Origin: Lolium rigidum
Lineage: Eukaryota > Streptophyta > Magnoliopsida > Poales > Poaceae
Assembly (NCBI RefSeq): GCF_022539505.1
Contig: NC_061510.1
Location: 393,868,249-393,932,248, forward strand
Length of the DNA stretch: 64,000 nt
Direction of reading: 5' to 3'
Positions 48,736-61,214 of this stretch are shown one piece after another. Numbering within the stretch: the first letter of the stretch is position 1; each line of letters begins with the position of its first letter. Both the position numbers and the translations under genes were made by a program. The notes beneath the pieces were generated by a model. The model saw only the letters and a program-made list of their open reading frames with translations, had not been told where the DNA came from and did not search any database.

Positions 48736-51571
48736 AATGCTTTGACCCTAGGATTAAAACCCTTTAAAGGAGACCTATAGGATTGGTAGTGTCTATAGGA
48801 AGTCGTCTTAGTTAAACCAAATCTTTTTATGACTTGAGATGGATATTCACTTGAGAATAATCCTGACAAACTTGAGTCAACATTTCTTACCTATATTTCC
48901 TAAGTAATGTTAGCTAGATAATCTCAAATTATGTAGGATACTCTTAAGACCCTAAAATAATTATGAGTAGACCACAGTTGGTATACAATACATGGTAGTC
49001 CAAAGAGAGGATACAACCATAAGGAAGATATCCTAGTGGAAGATGTGTACCAACATATGTTATGATTAAGTAAGAGTTATCCAGACTGGTAATAGGAGTT
49101 ATATCAATTGATGAAGATAATTAAGATATCCTAATAGAAGATGTAGACCAAGTTAAGTAATGAGTAAGTAAAACTATCTAGACATGTGAAACAATTGATA
49201 GTAAGTGATAACTATGAGTCATATGAGGTAGTATAGACCATGGTGAGTCAATCATGGGAGATAAGGAAGAGAGATATGAATAAAATATGATTACTTACAT
49301 GGTAGAGTTGTTAATCATATATGATTCACCTGAGAATCATTATGTGATGGAATAGAACATTATAAGTATTTTGGAGGAGTACAATAAGAAGCCAAGTGCT
49401 AAACAATAGTGCAAGAACTATGTTCCAAAAACCATGGGAACTGTGTCAAGAACATTAGGTCCATAGCCTTACGATACAATAACTTGGAAGTATAGGAGCT
49501 ATATTCCAATAGTTATGTGTCTAGAATAGTGATGTTAGAACCGGACATATCATTGTAGTAGTCCTCAACAAAATGGAAGCTAAGTTAGTACTTCCAAAGA
49601 AAATTAGGTTAACCTTAACTATCTTAGATCATTCTGTTTCAAGTTTATCTCATTGCAAATGTGCAATTAAGATAAATGTTGAGATAAATAGTAGAAATTC
49701 ACGTATTCGTGCTAAGTATCACGATATAAACCCTATATTATGTGGTGTTATATACTACACATCTCAGTCTGATGTTTAGAGATGTCTTACTCAACAATCA
49801 TATTCAGGCTTATGATGATGTGTATTATAAACACAAAGCTGAATCTTCTTGGATTTTATTAAATTTTCATTGTTTGACTAGATCCATACATGAAGTTTGA
49901 CTTTGATATGCAAATGCATGTTGCAATATCAAGTCCTTACTTGATGCTATAGATCTAGAGGGTAATGGTATTCGTGTGAGGAAGTGACGAATTCTGAATA
50001 TCTTGAAGACAAGATGAAGGTTCATCAGAAGAAATGAGTAAAGTTGTGGGAAGCAACCACAATATCCAGAAGGAAGTACCAACCAAAACTCATGCTTTAC
50101 CTCAACAGAGGAGTACTTTAGTATATAGGAAGCATGAAGGTGAGAAATATGATAACTGTGGAGTAGTAGAAGTAGAACCATAGTCATTATGGAAGAGGGA
50201 ATGCATGGGAAATCACTTAGGATACTATATTCATAGTGTCAGCTAGTGGTTTTCTTGCAAAATAAACCCTGACTGAAGGAAGATGATATATGAAACCATA
50301 GCAGTTATAAGAAGACCGTAGTTGGTATCAGAAGACCACAATTGGTATAGGATCAATACTGCGAGATAAAGCAAAAGATGACCCGTCTAGTTGATCAGAA
50401 CCTATAATAGAATCCATTTTTAGATATCAAATAGCCACAGTTGGTATAATAACCACAGCTGGTATCAGTGGGTATTACAAGTAGTCCACGATTTAATTAT
50501 TTGTATCAAAAGTTTGTGAACAAATAAAAATCTTGTCAGCCAAATAGCTAGATCTATAAACATTTAGTTGAAGGATTCACAATGGATGTCCACAATTGAG
50601 TGGATACACCATATAGATTCTTCACGAGACCTTAGAAACCATAAGCTAGACCCAGACCAATATTCTAACCATAAGTCCAATGATTGGAAGAAAAGGAGTT
50701 GAAGACCATAAGAAAACTCTAAGGGGTAGAGTAAAGATTGAGTTGGATGTACAATAACTCAATACTTTAAGCTAGATAGAAGCAGAAGGTCTGAACTGAG
50801 AGGAAGTTCGATCTTATTTTCATAAGATTGTTGAACACTACTTTCAGAAGTATGTCAGACCAGAAGCCGAGGTTTATACCTCGAGGAAGTAAGAGTTGGA
50901 CTATAACTTGAGAAAGTGAGAAATATTTACTCAGAAGTACGGAAGCTCAAGTAAGTCATCGATAATAAAGTTGGATAAAGGAAATATCGGAGACCAAATA
51001 CAGCTTGAGAAGGCCAAAGACCGAAGGATATTGACTATACCAAACCTAAAGACTAATAGAATGATTCCTTTTATGGAACCTAAATAACCCAAAATAGTTA
51101 TAGGTATCAATTATAAACCATGATTGGATGGACTAAATGAGTCTAATCCATTCCTAGGGAAATAAACCATCACGAACATTCCCATGGTAAATACCTTACT
51201 AGTACCATTATTGCAGTTTTGGTAGTAAGGGAAAACAAAGACCTGTTTATTAATTAGGAGTTAATTATCAAATTAGTCTTCAGTTAAGACTAGCAACACC
51301 AGAAGAAGTCCTAATCATGGAATCTTCAAAGAGAAAGGAAACAAGCTTATAAAGTTGGAGGAAATCATGGAAGTAAAGGAAGAAATAGTTGTTTGATGTC
51401 AAACACTAATGGATTCCAGGAAGAATCCGGACAAGGGATATATTCAATGATATCCAGTAAGATCAATATGGAGTTCGAGAAAAGAAGTAGTCTGCACAAG
51501 TCAGATCCACACTTCGGAAACGTGAGAGAGTTCAAACTTCGAGGACGAAGTTTAGTTTAAGGGGTAGAGAC
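48736..51571 (+). other. Non-coding internal domain of the LARD element
   Basis: 2.84 kb of A-rich sequence. Open frames are short and match nothing. Motifs like the LTR/PBS junction (ccacagttggtat) recur at 48972, 50316, 50337, 50435 and 50453. The end, gtttaaggggtagagac, is the polypurine tract. The frequent aagtag, gaccaaag and gatatc words resemble decayed gypsy pol in base content, but I could not recover a protein. Confidence 0.75.
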
Positions 51572-54500
51572 TGTAATATCCCAGGTAATGGGGTTACAAA
51601 GAGAGAGGGAACAGGTGTGTGCATTGCATTCATGCATAGAAAATATGGGGAATTTTCGCGCTTTAAAGTAAAACTGTCACAGTAACTGAAGTTTCACTTG
51701 ACCTTGGTGGAATTGAAGTAGCTCATCAAGTCAAGTGCTATAAACCTCAGTGTGATCTTTGTTAAAACCTTGTTTTGGGTAGAGATGATTTGATCTAAGG
51801 GGTTAGATCAAATGGAACTAACACAACAACACTCTAAACAATGATCAATTGCTTGATCTTATAAAAGATCATAACATGGTATTCCTTGCCATAACATAAG
51901 AACATCTATTAAATTGTAAAATCAAGTAACAATAAATGGAGAACCCATTCTTCACTTATCTTCTCCGTGTCTTAAAACTAACCCATGTTCTTACCATGAA
52001 CCTCATGGTAATTCTTGAACTAAATTCTTGAACTCAAGACCAACACAAGCTTATCATTAAACCCTAGAGATGGGAGAAGCCTATAACCATCAAATAGATA
52101 ATAATCAAACTCTAAGTTATTAACAGCTTAAAAGTTAAGAAACTACACTTGGGGTATAATTGAATTCACTTTAAAACTAATTACCAAATATGGTAAAACA
52201 CAAGGACCTAAGTGCATAAAAGCCCCACATTCTTATTTTAAGCATAACTATTTAAATATGTGGAATATCACAAAACTAAATTCATTTACATTACGAATTA
52301 TAGTTCAAACTATTTGAATAAAATAAACTATGAGTACTTTGAAACTCATATGATCATGCCTTGGTGAAATCAAACATCATCATTCAAAATTAGGGTATAA
52401 TTATTATTCTTGACATTTTGATCCCAATTATAATATAAATACAATCACATATGATATAGTGACTCACCCATAAGCATAAGATCATTCATAAGACAATTAG
52501 TAACAAAAGCCACTTGGCTATCCAAAAACAAATCACAAGAGAGGATAATACCCATGCCACATAGGATGAAAATATCTACATAGCTTGCATCCTAAGCAAT
52601 GCCACCTCATGCTTAAAGGATTACTATGGATGAGAGCATGACAACCAAGCACCTTACTCATCAAATTAAAACAAGAGTCATCCACCTATGTGTCATGATA
52701 TTAGAGCATGTCCAAGCCTATAAAAGGAACCCTCTACCTCATTCATCTCATCATCTTGCACCATGATGCAAGAAGACCAACACATTGAGCCACTCCATAA
52801 AATAGTTAGGATCAAGATGAAGCAGCTAGGAGGTGGAGGCATGCCACAAGATGCGGGTTTATCAGAATTCCTGAAGAACAAGCTACAGAAGATAGCAAGG
52901 TAGAAATTCTAAGGAAGACCACATATTTAGATAATCACATCATCATTCCTTGAGTAGAACCTTAGATTATAATCCAAGTCCTTGTGGAGTGAGAGGGGTA
53001 ATTGGTATAACCATATCTAAATATTTCTAGTGATCATAACTTAGGAAGCCAAACCTTGATCATTACAAATTGTGTAGTGATCATAAACCCTAAGAACTTG
53101 AAGTAGAAGATATAAGCTCATAAGTAAAGCTTAGAGTTAAAGCCTATAATATATATGGTGAGAAACCATTCATCATTATAACCAAAGTTAACTATAAAAA
53201 GAATTATAGCTACTTTAGTTACTTTAACAATAGATTAAGAATATAATAGAAATCAATTGGTATAAGATAAAATCAATTCTCAAGTACTTAGTAATCAAAG
53301 GAGAACATAAACAACTAAGCAAGTAACCATATTACCTTGGTTAGGGGAGATTAAAACCTAGTACATATTGGAGATTCAAACCATGTGCAATTAGGAGAAT
53401 ATGATTAGAACCCTAAATTGTTCATTAATTGAATCCTATGCTTCAATTATTAAACATAAGAGACACCCAATGTTAAACCCTATAATTAAAACCATGTGTG
53501 CATATCAACCACTTATCCTTATAATTAGAACCAAACCATAATGAGAGTAGTATCTACCCTAGGTATTTCAAGGTGTTAATGCTAAACCTGAGAAGGGAGT
53601 TACCATAGAACTTACAAGACCTTAAATTTTAATAAAACATTTTAGCAACCCTAACAAAATACTCTTAAAGCCAAGAGAGGGATAAATTGAATTATCATCA
53701 TTAAGAACCTTACTTAAAAAGTTAACCATATTCAAATGCAAGTGTACAAACAATATGGTTAAACACATAATTCAGATCCACTCATAATTCTACCATGAAA
53801 AAGAAAGCAAGTTAGAATGAATTCTACAAGAAAAAGGGAATTAAAGTGAGTGCCTAAAATCATACTTAATCAAAATTGCAATAAAGGTTCATATATATTA
53901 AATGCTCATTTAAAAACAATTCAGTATTAAATGATCTTCTTGTTGGTCCTCATGAGATTCCAATTGTCAAATGCCTGCAAAATAGAATGATTTGAATTAA
54001 AAACAGAATTCAAAATGGAAATACAAAACAGAAAATAAATAAAAGAGAAAAAGAAGAAGAGGCTTACCTGGACTTACCTGGCCGCGGAAGCCCACCAACA
54101 CGGCCCAAGCCACGGCCCAAAGCCAACCCACGTAACCCTTCGTCTAAATATCTCGGGACGAAGTCGTCCTCATCCTCTCCGTGAGCTGGAGAGCAGCACG
54201 ACGCCGTGATCGCTCTTCTCCCTCGCGCCGGCAACCTCTCCTTCCTCGACGACGTGACGAGGCGCACTCTTGAACCCTATAAGTACCCCGGACGACGACC
54301 TATCTCCGATTTCCCTCTCCCTCTGCTCAAATTCCCCAATTACCGAAACCCTAGCTCGCTCCAGCCATTTCCATCGCCGCCGGTAGAAACCTCCCCAGGC
54401 CAGGCCGTAACCACCATCGGCACCGCCATGCTTGACTTGCTCTGCTTGCAAAAGGAATCGAGCTATGGTGATCCGTAGCGCCGTCGTCAACCTCGCCTCT

Positions 54501-57500
54501 CCGACGGCCGGCGCCATTAAATCCGGCGAACCAAACCACCATTGACCTCGCCGTCAAGCGCGTCATGCCCCTGGTGAGCTCCTGATCGCCCTGGCATGCT
54601 CGCCGAGTTCAATTGCACGTCGTAGCTCCACCGCATCGATTAGCCCGTGATCACTGCCGCTGTTCCTCACCGCCGAGCACGCTCCGGTGACCATACCGGA
54701 GCGGCGCCGCCACCATCGTGTTCACCTTGGCCTGCTCGTTCCAGTGAGCACTCGCGTGACCCCGTGGAAACCCTGGACCACCACCGTCGTCGGCAACTGG
54801 CCACCGGCCGGCCACAGTACTGCCACCTCGTAGCCACCGTGGCACTGACGTGGCCAATGGCCCACTTGTCAGCGTCTATGTGTAGAATAGCCGGGTACAT
54901 CCATTAATTCTTTTAGTTTAAATCCAAAATTCAATTATATCTGCAACTTTAAATAAATTTAGAAAATTCAATTTAAGTCAGAAAAATATAAATGAGATAT
55001 CAAAATTCTTAGAAAAGAAAACTCTATCCAATAAAAATATAATATGAAATTTTTATTTGTAATAAAAATTTAAGTATTTAATACTTACTATTTAAGCATT
55101 TTCTCTTATTCATAATTGAATTAAAATTCAATAATTAGAAAAACTTTCTAAATTAAATAAAACCAGAAAATAAATAAAGAAAACATTAAAACTAATTTTA
55201 TTTATTTGTTAACTTGATAAATCCTTATTAAAAAGATTTACACCCTGATTAATAATTACCCTAAATTATTAAATGTTCAAAAGTAACAAAATGGCAAATT
55301 CAATATTATTTTTATTTGCAAAGTTATTAATAACTTCATCCATAATGAAGTTATTAATCCAAGAACTAATTGACAAATAGGAAACCCTAAGTTCCATATT
55401 GAATTAAGAACACAAACCCATAATTTTATGTGGGATACTAAAACCCTAATACCATTAGGAACCCTAGCTCCACTAATCCATTTGAACCCTAGTTTGCCAC
55501 TAACCTAAACCCTAGGTTATAGGATGTGATCATACCACTTACTTTTCATTCATAGGTTTATTGTGAGCAACTCAATGGTTGATCATATTCACATATATAT
55601 ATAGGAATCCTATCACTACCAATTAGCATCCCATGTGTTCATCGTCATCAGACCTAAATAATCAAGTAGGGTCAACCAAGTGTAAACCCTAGATCCTATT
55701 ACCAAAGCCATCACACTTATTCACTCCTATTTAGCATCACATCAACATGATGAACCTTAGGAGCAACCATGCCAAATCTTGAGCATTACCTAACCATATT
55801 CCACTAAACCCTACTAGTGTTGGATATTTATCAACCCACCTATTTAGAAGCCAAATATTCCTTACTTAATAGAACCAACAGTAAAACTTAGACAACCTCA
55901 ACCCTACCTAACAGGACCTATAAACCCTAGCTAGGTATCATCAACAAGATAAACCAATCTTGATACCAACCTCGTATGAATAATTGCTTAGAATGCCAGG
56001 CTTAACTCAACCTTACAAGCCCTTGGTGTTGATGAATCCAACTAGGTTGTGATCCATTTAGTACTTACTCCAGAAACTAGATAAAACCATAGACAACCAT
56101 AGAACCCCACAAATCTAATTATCATACTTGTTCTGTATTAAAGAACATGTTCTTAAAAAGTTATTCTTTTGAAGTATATGATAATTAATCATTAACCATG
56201 CCATCTAATACTAAAACTTACAACTGTTCTATACATGTAACATTATGCCAATTATCATTCCTTGTGTGCTCAATTGGTTACTATGCTTTATTATCTACCT
56301 GTTTATGATGCCAAGTAACCACCATTGAATAAAAAACCTTGTTTGTGAATCACTCTAAAAGTGCAACACACTTTAAACTAATCATTATAACTCACTAATC
56401 CTAAATCATCGGGGTTAGGTCACGTTTAGAACGATTGCATCTCATACTTATGCATTATCGCATCCTTGGCAATCTTTTAACATCGTCCTTACTGGACGAT
56501 GATGCTATTTCAGAATTTGGAGTTATTGCGTATCGAAGACCTTGCCTGCATAATCTTGCAGTCAAGAAAGGAAAGTTCATCACTTGCTCATGTCATTTGA
56601 GTATTTCTATCAAATTACTTGCAAAGTACTATGGTTATCACTATTGCATAAAAACCAAAACCACTACTTTCATAACTATGAATATGACTATGTGGTGGGC
56701 AATGGAACCATGGATTGTGTTGATATGGTGGAGGTTCCATTGCAAGGGTTTATATCCATCTAGGATTAAACAACAAATGTCGCCGAGTGATTCTTGTGCC
56801 GTAATACCCGTGTTAACCATAAGATCCGGAGTGGGACGGAGTAGTCAAAAGTGTTTCCACCTCTCGTTCATCAACGGATGCGCTTACCGTAGCAGTTGTA
56901 TCTGGCGGAACAACCGGAGGGTGGGGATCCCATTCTAATTCCCCACGGTAATGCAATGCTTACCGTAGCGGTTGTGTCTTGCGGAACAACCGGAGGGTGG
57001 GGATCCCATTCTAATTCCCCACGGTAATGTGGTCTATGATGGGTTGCGGCTACCGGCGTAGGAGTGTATGGTAGAGCCCAAGACTCGTCGTCGTGGTCGG
57101 GGTCCACCCTGAAATCTACGGGAATAATGGGACCGGCGTGGACCCAGGGTCGGGGCATGCAACAACGGGTGGGTGTTCGAGGTAGCGGAGGAACATGATT
57201 GGCTAGACCTTATACCGGGCCTCACACCGAAGGAAGTGTGGACGGGAAAGCTGCCCGGTTGGCACCAAGGTTAAGATCTCTTATGGGTAAAGCAACACAC
57301 CTCTGCAGAGTGTAAAGAACCGTGACTTGTCACTCCCTGTTCCGGGATATGGAACTGCGAACGCTGCCGGAAAGGAGCTCCATGAAGTTCTAGTAAACCG
57401 GTGAAGGCTGACGGACATAGTTCTCCTGAATAAAAGCAACCTTTTGAAGAAATGGTTATGAAAACTTGCATTGGTATTAGACTTTCTGGTCTAATGCTGT

Positions 57501-58047
57501 AGCTAGTGCATTAAACACCTCTTTCCTATAATGATCTTGTTGAGTACGCTCGTACTCATCCCACTCTTAAATCCCTGCTTAGATATGGAGGCATCAAAGG
57601 AGGATCTACAGTACAACTCGAAGGCCGAGAAGTCAACAACTACTTCACGAGACAGGACCTTGTCAGAAGAGTCAGATACCTCATCCAACAAGGAGAAAAC
57701 CTAGTTGGACATAGAAGGGAACTAGCTTCCTAAACCTAGCTCCTATTTAGCTAGAATCTATTCTTAGCCTTTTTAGCTAGTCAAATACTCTACAAATAGA
57801 GTTCGTGATAGGATTAGACTACGAGTCGTTCTTCTGGAGTTATCTGCAGTTTTACCTCATTGTAAAGTAGGAGGCTGTGATGATCTTATGTAACAGAGTC
57901 AATGTTGTAATTCTATAGACATGCCTTGGACCCGCATATGTTTCTGTTGTACCACTCTGAGCGATATAATACCCGTGGAACGGTGTTTCATTTGTATTAT
58001 ATCAGACTTGCATACTACATCATGCAGTGGTATGCCGGGTCACCACA
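51572..58047 (+). repeat. 3' LTR of the LARD element, complete
   Basis: 6,476 bp, tgtaatatccca to tcaccaca. The TATA copy is near 54278 and the GC island spans about 54070-54890. The tandem 76-bp pair is at 56882-57029. Unique-looking sequence follows at 58048. Confidence 0.93.
56882..57029 (+). repeat. 76-bp tandem duplication in the 3' LTR
   Basis: Counterpart of 47552-47699, with a few base changes between the two LTRs. Confidence 0.9.
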
Positions 58048-58417
58048 TGCCTCTTCCGGGTGATTCTATTGGCGTGGCCCATCGAGCCACGGGGGTAAGT
58101 ATCGGGTGTATCGGGTTGGTGTGCGTGCGTGAGTACCGGTGTTCCTCGTGTTCTTCGTGTTCCTCGCGCTCTCCCACCTTTTCCCCGTGGATTTTTGGTC
58201 GAATCGCGAGATCGGGCCAAACCCTAGATCTCAGATCTCATCATATGTAGCCTGACTGTAGATGTAGCACCGGTTCTCTTCTCTCTCCTCCCTTCTCTTT
58301 CCTCCGCCTAAGATTTTACTAATGTAAAATTACTTATAGCCAGATGACTCGGCTCTATTGTACTTGCTCTTAGTTACTCCCACTATTAGTAGTCTAACTT
58401 AACAAATTTCACATGTA
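58048..58417. other. Intergenic DNA between the LARD and a MITE
   Basis: A GC-rich first half (tgcctcttccgggtg to about 58230) changes to a C/T-rich stretch at 58270-58310. No coding frame, RNA gene or repeat boundary is supported. ttactcccactatta at 58374 may be one end of an outer decayed MITE whose other end is taatggagggagtatt near 58775. Confidence 0.4.
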
Positions 58418-58665
58418 CTACCTCCATCCCAAAGCATAACCTTTTTTTTAAAAAAAATCCAAGTAAAGTTTAATCAAACTTTTAGATCAATCTATCAATA
58501 AATATAATATTTTATAGATACCATATGATAATATCTTTCATTATATATCTAATGGTATTAATTTTTATTTTAAATGTTAATGATTTTTTGGTAAAAACTT
58601 AGTCAACCTTGACATAGTTTGAATTTCTAAAATAATATAAATCTTAATTTTTGGGATGGAGGTAG
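58418..58665. mobile_element. Stowaway-type (Tc1/mariner) MITE
   Basis: 248 bp with terminal inverted repeats ctacctccatcccaaa / ttttgggatggaggtag, flanked by TA on both sides (58416-58417, 58666-58667). The interior is AT-rich and non-coding. The ends match the ctccctccgtccc signature of grass Stowaway elements, with two changes. Confidence 0.88.
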
Positions 58666-58667
58666 TA

Positions 58668-59049
58668 CGAGAGAAGAGAGAGAGAGAACATGCATTGAAC
58701 GAGAGAAGGTAATAGATAAGATATGCCTTACAATATCTAACAATTTTAGAAAACTTTTAGGGCTTATAATCCTAATGGAGGGAGTATTAAATAAGGGCAA
58801 AAACAAATTTTGCAGCATCTGGGGAAGATTGCATGGGTTGAAAGGATAAAAACTAAACTGAACGATATTTCTTGTTGGGTTGGCGTGACCAAACAAATGG
58901 ACTGCTGATGTGGAAGCAACTTAGCAGAAACGGAATGACGTGGATTTGATAAAAATGATGTGACATGCTTGCTTGTTAAGAAAAATTATACAGTGTGAAG
59001 CTCCTATTTAGATATAAAATAGATGTATCCATTCTAGTTTTAGTATCTA
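58668..59049. other. Intergenic DNA between the MITE and the CACTA-like element
   Basis: No gene seen. It holds a gagagaga run (58669-58690) and taatggagggagtatt (about 58775). Near the right edge are motifs that may be the left half of a Stowaway MITE into which the CACTA-like element inserted. Confidence 0.4.
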
Positions 59050-60966
59050 CACTAGTGGAGACAAGCCCTTCAGTTGCGGCCCGTGACAGGCTCTAGTCCC
59101 GGTTTTCCAACCGCGGGTATACATAAAGGCTTTAGTCCCGGCCTTGTTACCAGCCATGATATATGGCCCTCCACGTGGCCGCGGTATAGGATTTGGGATG
59201 GAGAAGGCCCGTAATCCCAACCACGACTAAATACTATTTTCAATAATTATGTTTTTCATTTTTTATATTTCATTTTCCTATTTCTTTTTCTTTTTCCTAA
59301 TTGTTTGACTTGTTACTCTCTCACTTGGACCATTTTTAATACTAATTACACTTAATCTGTAGTCAAATTATAGACTTGGTCATCGGTCGGTCATCCATCC
59401 GCACACTACTCCACCCTCAGCATGCTTAACTCCTCTGTTCTTTCCTGTTATGCTCCCGCGAATGTGATTGTACCTTGTTGTAAATACTACCATATCAATC
59501 ATATTAACTCTTATACCATTGTGTCACATTTCTGTATTTTTTGAAACAAAAAACAATATGTAAACCACAATTGGACAAATAATATATGCTTTATTATTAG
59601 AAAAATGTGGGGAATTTGAATACGAAATAATTATGTTTTTATTCATTATTATTATTATCAAATAATATATGCATTATTCATATAATATGGCCAAATAATT
59701 AATATCTTGAAATCTATAAACCGCAATTAGACAAATAATATATGCTTTATTATTACAAAAATGTGGGGAATTTGAATATGAAATAATTATGGTTTTATTC
59801 ATTTATTATCATTATCAAATAATATATGCATTATTCATATATTATGTCCAAATAATTAATATCTTGAAATCTATAAACCGCAATTGGAAAAATAATATAT
59901 GCTTTATTATTAGAAAAATGTGGGGAATCTGAATATTAATAATTATGTTTTTATTATGTTTTTTTTATTATTATTATTATCAAATAATATATGCATTATT
60001 CATATAATATGGCCAACTAATTAATATCTTCAAATCTATAAATCGCAATTAGACAAATAATATATGCTTTATTATTAGAAAAATGTGCGGAATTTGAATA
60101 TGAAATAATTATGTGTTTATTCATTTATTATTATTATTATCAAACAATATATGTATTATTCATATAATATGGCCAAATAATTAATATCTTAAAATCTATA
60201 AACCGCAATTGGACAAATAATATATGCTTTAGTATTGGAAAAAATGTGGGAATTGGAATATGAAATAATTGTGTTTTTATTCATTTATTATTATTATTAT
60301 CAAATAATATATGCATTCTTCATATAATATGGCCAAATAATTAATATCTTTGAATCTATAAACCGCAATTGGACAAATAATATATGCTTTATTTTTAGAA
60401 AAATGTGGGGAATTTGAATATGAAATAATTAATGTTTTATTCATTTTTTATTAGTATCAGATAATATATGCATTATTCATATAATATAGCCAAATAATTA
60501 ATATTTATTCATTTTTTAGTAGTATGTTGGGAATTTGAATAGAGGGATTTTATTTGTAGTGTTGGATTTAACAGAGTTATAATTATTGTGGAGGGGGATT
60601 TAACAGTGTTGGATTTAACATAGTTCATATAGATACATAGTTCATAATTACACTTAAGTTAATCTGTTGGATTTAACATAGCACATATAGATACATAATT
60701 CATAATTACACTTAATCTGTAGTTAAATTGTGGAGGTGGCGGCATGCAGAGATACAAGAAACGCGATGGTGATGGAGGTGGACGTCGAGGAGGCGGCATG
60801 GATAATTGAACCCTTTAGTCCCGGTTTGAGATACAAGCCGGGATAATTGGATCCTAACGAACCGGGACCTATAGGTAATAGGGCGACGTGGTCAGGTCTT
60901 GGATCCCGACCCAAGACACGGCCGGGACCAAAGGTGCTTCACCAAAGACCTGTTTTTTTACTAGTG
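59050..60966. mobile_element. Non-autonomous CACTA-like DNA transposon
   Basis: 1,917 bp. It opens cactagtgg and closes actagtg, giving CACTA ends, with a 3-bp duplication cta/gta (one mismatch). Near both ends are copies of tagtcccgg / ccgggac in opposite orientation (59085-59150; 60815-60935), like the subterminal repeats of grass CACTA elements. No transposase frame is present. The middle is an array of about 160-bp repeats. Confidence 0.65.
59560..60512 (+). repeat. Tandem array of about 160-bp AT-rich repeats inside the CACTA-like element
   Basis: Six copies of aaccgcaattggacaaat; their ttggac-type words start at 59571, 59727, 59884, 60049, 60209 and 60369, giving periods of 156, 157, 165, 160 and 160 bp. 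Each unit has aataatatatgcttta, an aaaaatgtgggga block, a variable tta run and aatatatgcattattcatat. A partial copy ends near 60512. Confidence 0.92.
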
Positions 60967-61052
60967 GTAGATTCACTTATTATGGTATGTATCAAGTTAC
61001 CTTAAAATGCATAAAACGTCTTGTATTTATGAACATGGAAGTAGAATATTTG
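60967..61052. mobile_element. Possible right half of a degenerate Stowaway MITE
   Basis: gtagattcactta ... aaaacgtcttgtatttatgaacatggaagta resembles the right end of common Triticeae Stowaway elements (acgtcttatatttatgaacggag). The terminal repeat has several changes, and the other half would lie left of 59050. Confidence 0.4.
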
Positions 61053-61214
61053 TGTCACAATTTATACTGTAGAATTGTTTGGTGTTGATCTCTGCTTAAA
61101 AGACCGATGGCCATTTACCTGCCGGCCTGCCGCGCGCTGACAGCCCCTAACCAAACCACAAGGCCACAACCAAAGCCGCGATACCCGCGCGCGCGGTGAC
61201 AAGTGACAACGGCG

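Larger units (their letters stand above)
42257..58047 (+). mobile_element. LARD-type LTR retrotransposon with 6.48-kb LTRs and a 2.85-kb non-coding interior
   Basis: Two direct copies of about 6.47 kb flank 48721-51571. The primer-binding site (initiator Met tRNA) directly follows the first copy, and a purine tract (aaggggtagaga) directly precedes the second, so the copies are true LTRs. The second runs from TG (51572) to CA (58047); the first lacks its first 14 bases in the gap. No gag or pol motif is found inside, so the element depends on enzymes in trans. Large retrotransposon derivatives such as barley Sukkula are known with LTRs of about 4.5 kb; these are longer. The LTRs differ at about one base per 100 by eye, so insertion was fairly recent. 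Confidence 0.9.

Noticed and set aside
56435..56938. 167-codon plus-strand frame in the LARD 3' LTR
   Set aside because: The equivalent frame in the 5' LTR stops after 98 codons because of a single base difference and a small indel; no domain is recognisable.
58374..58790. Outer Stowaway MITE enclosing the 58418-58665 MITE
   Set aside because: The ends ttactcccactatta and taatggagggagtatt are only roughly complementary, so I could not support it as a feature.
59560..60512. Could the regular 160-bp repeats be a CRISPR array?
   Set aside because: Units are continuous tandem repeats of about 160 bp with no short repeat-spacer structure, in a plant genome inside a transposon.
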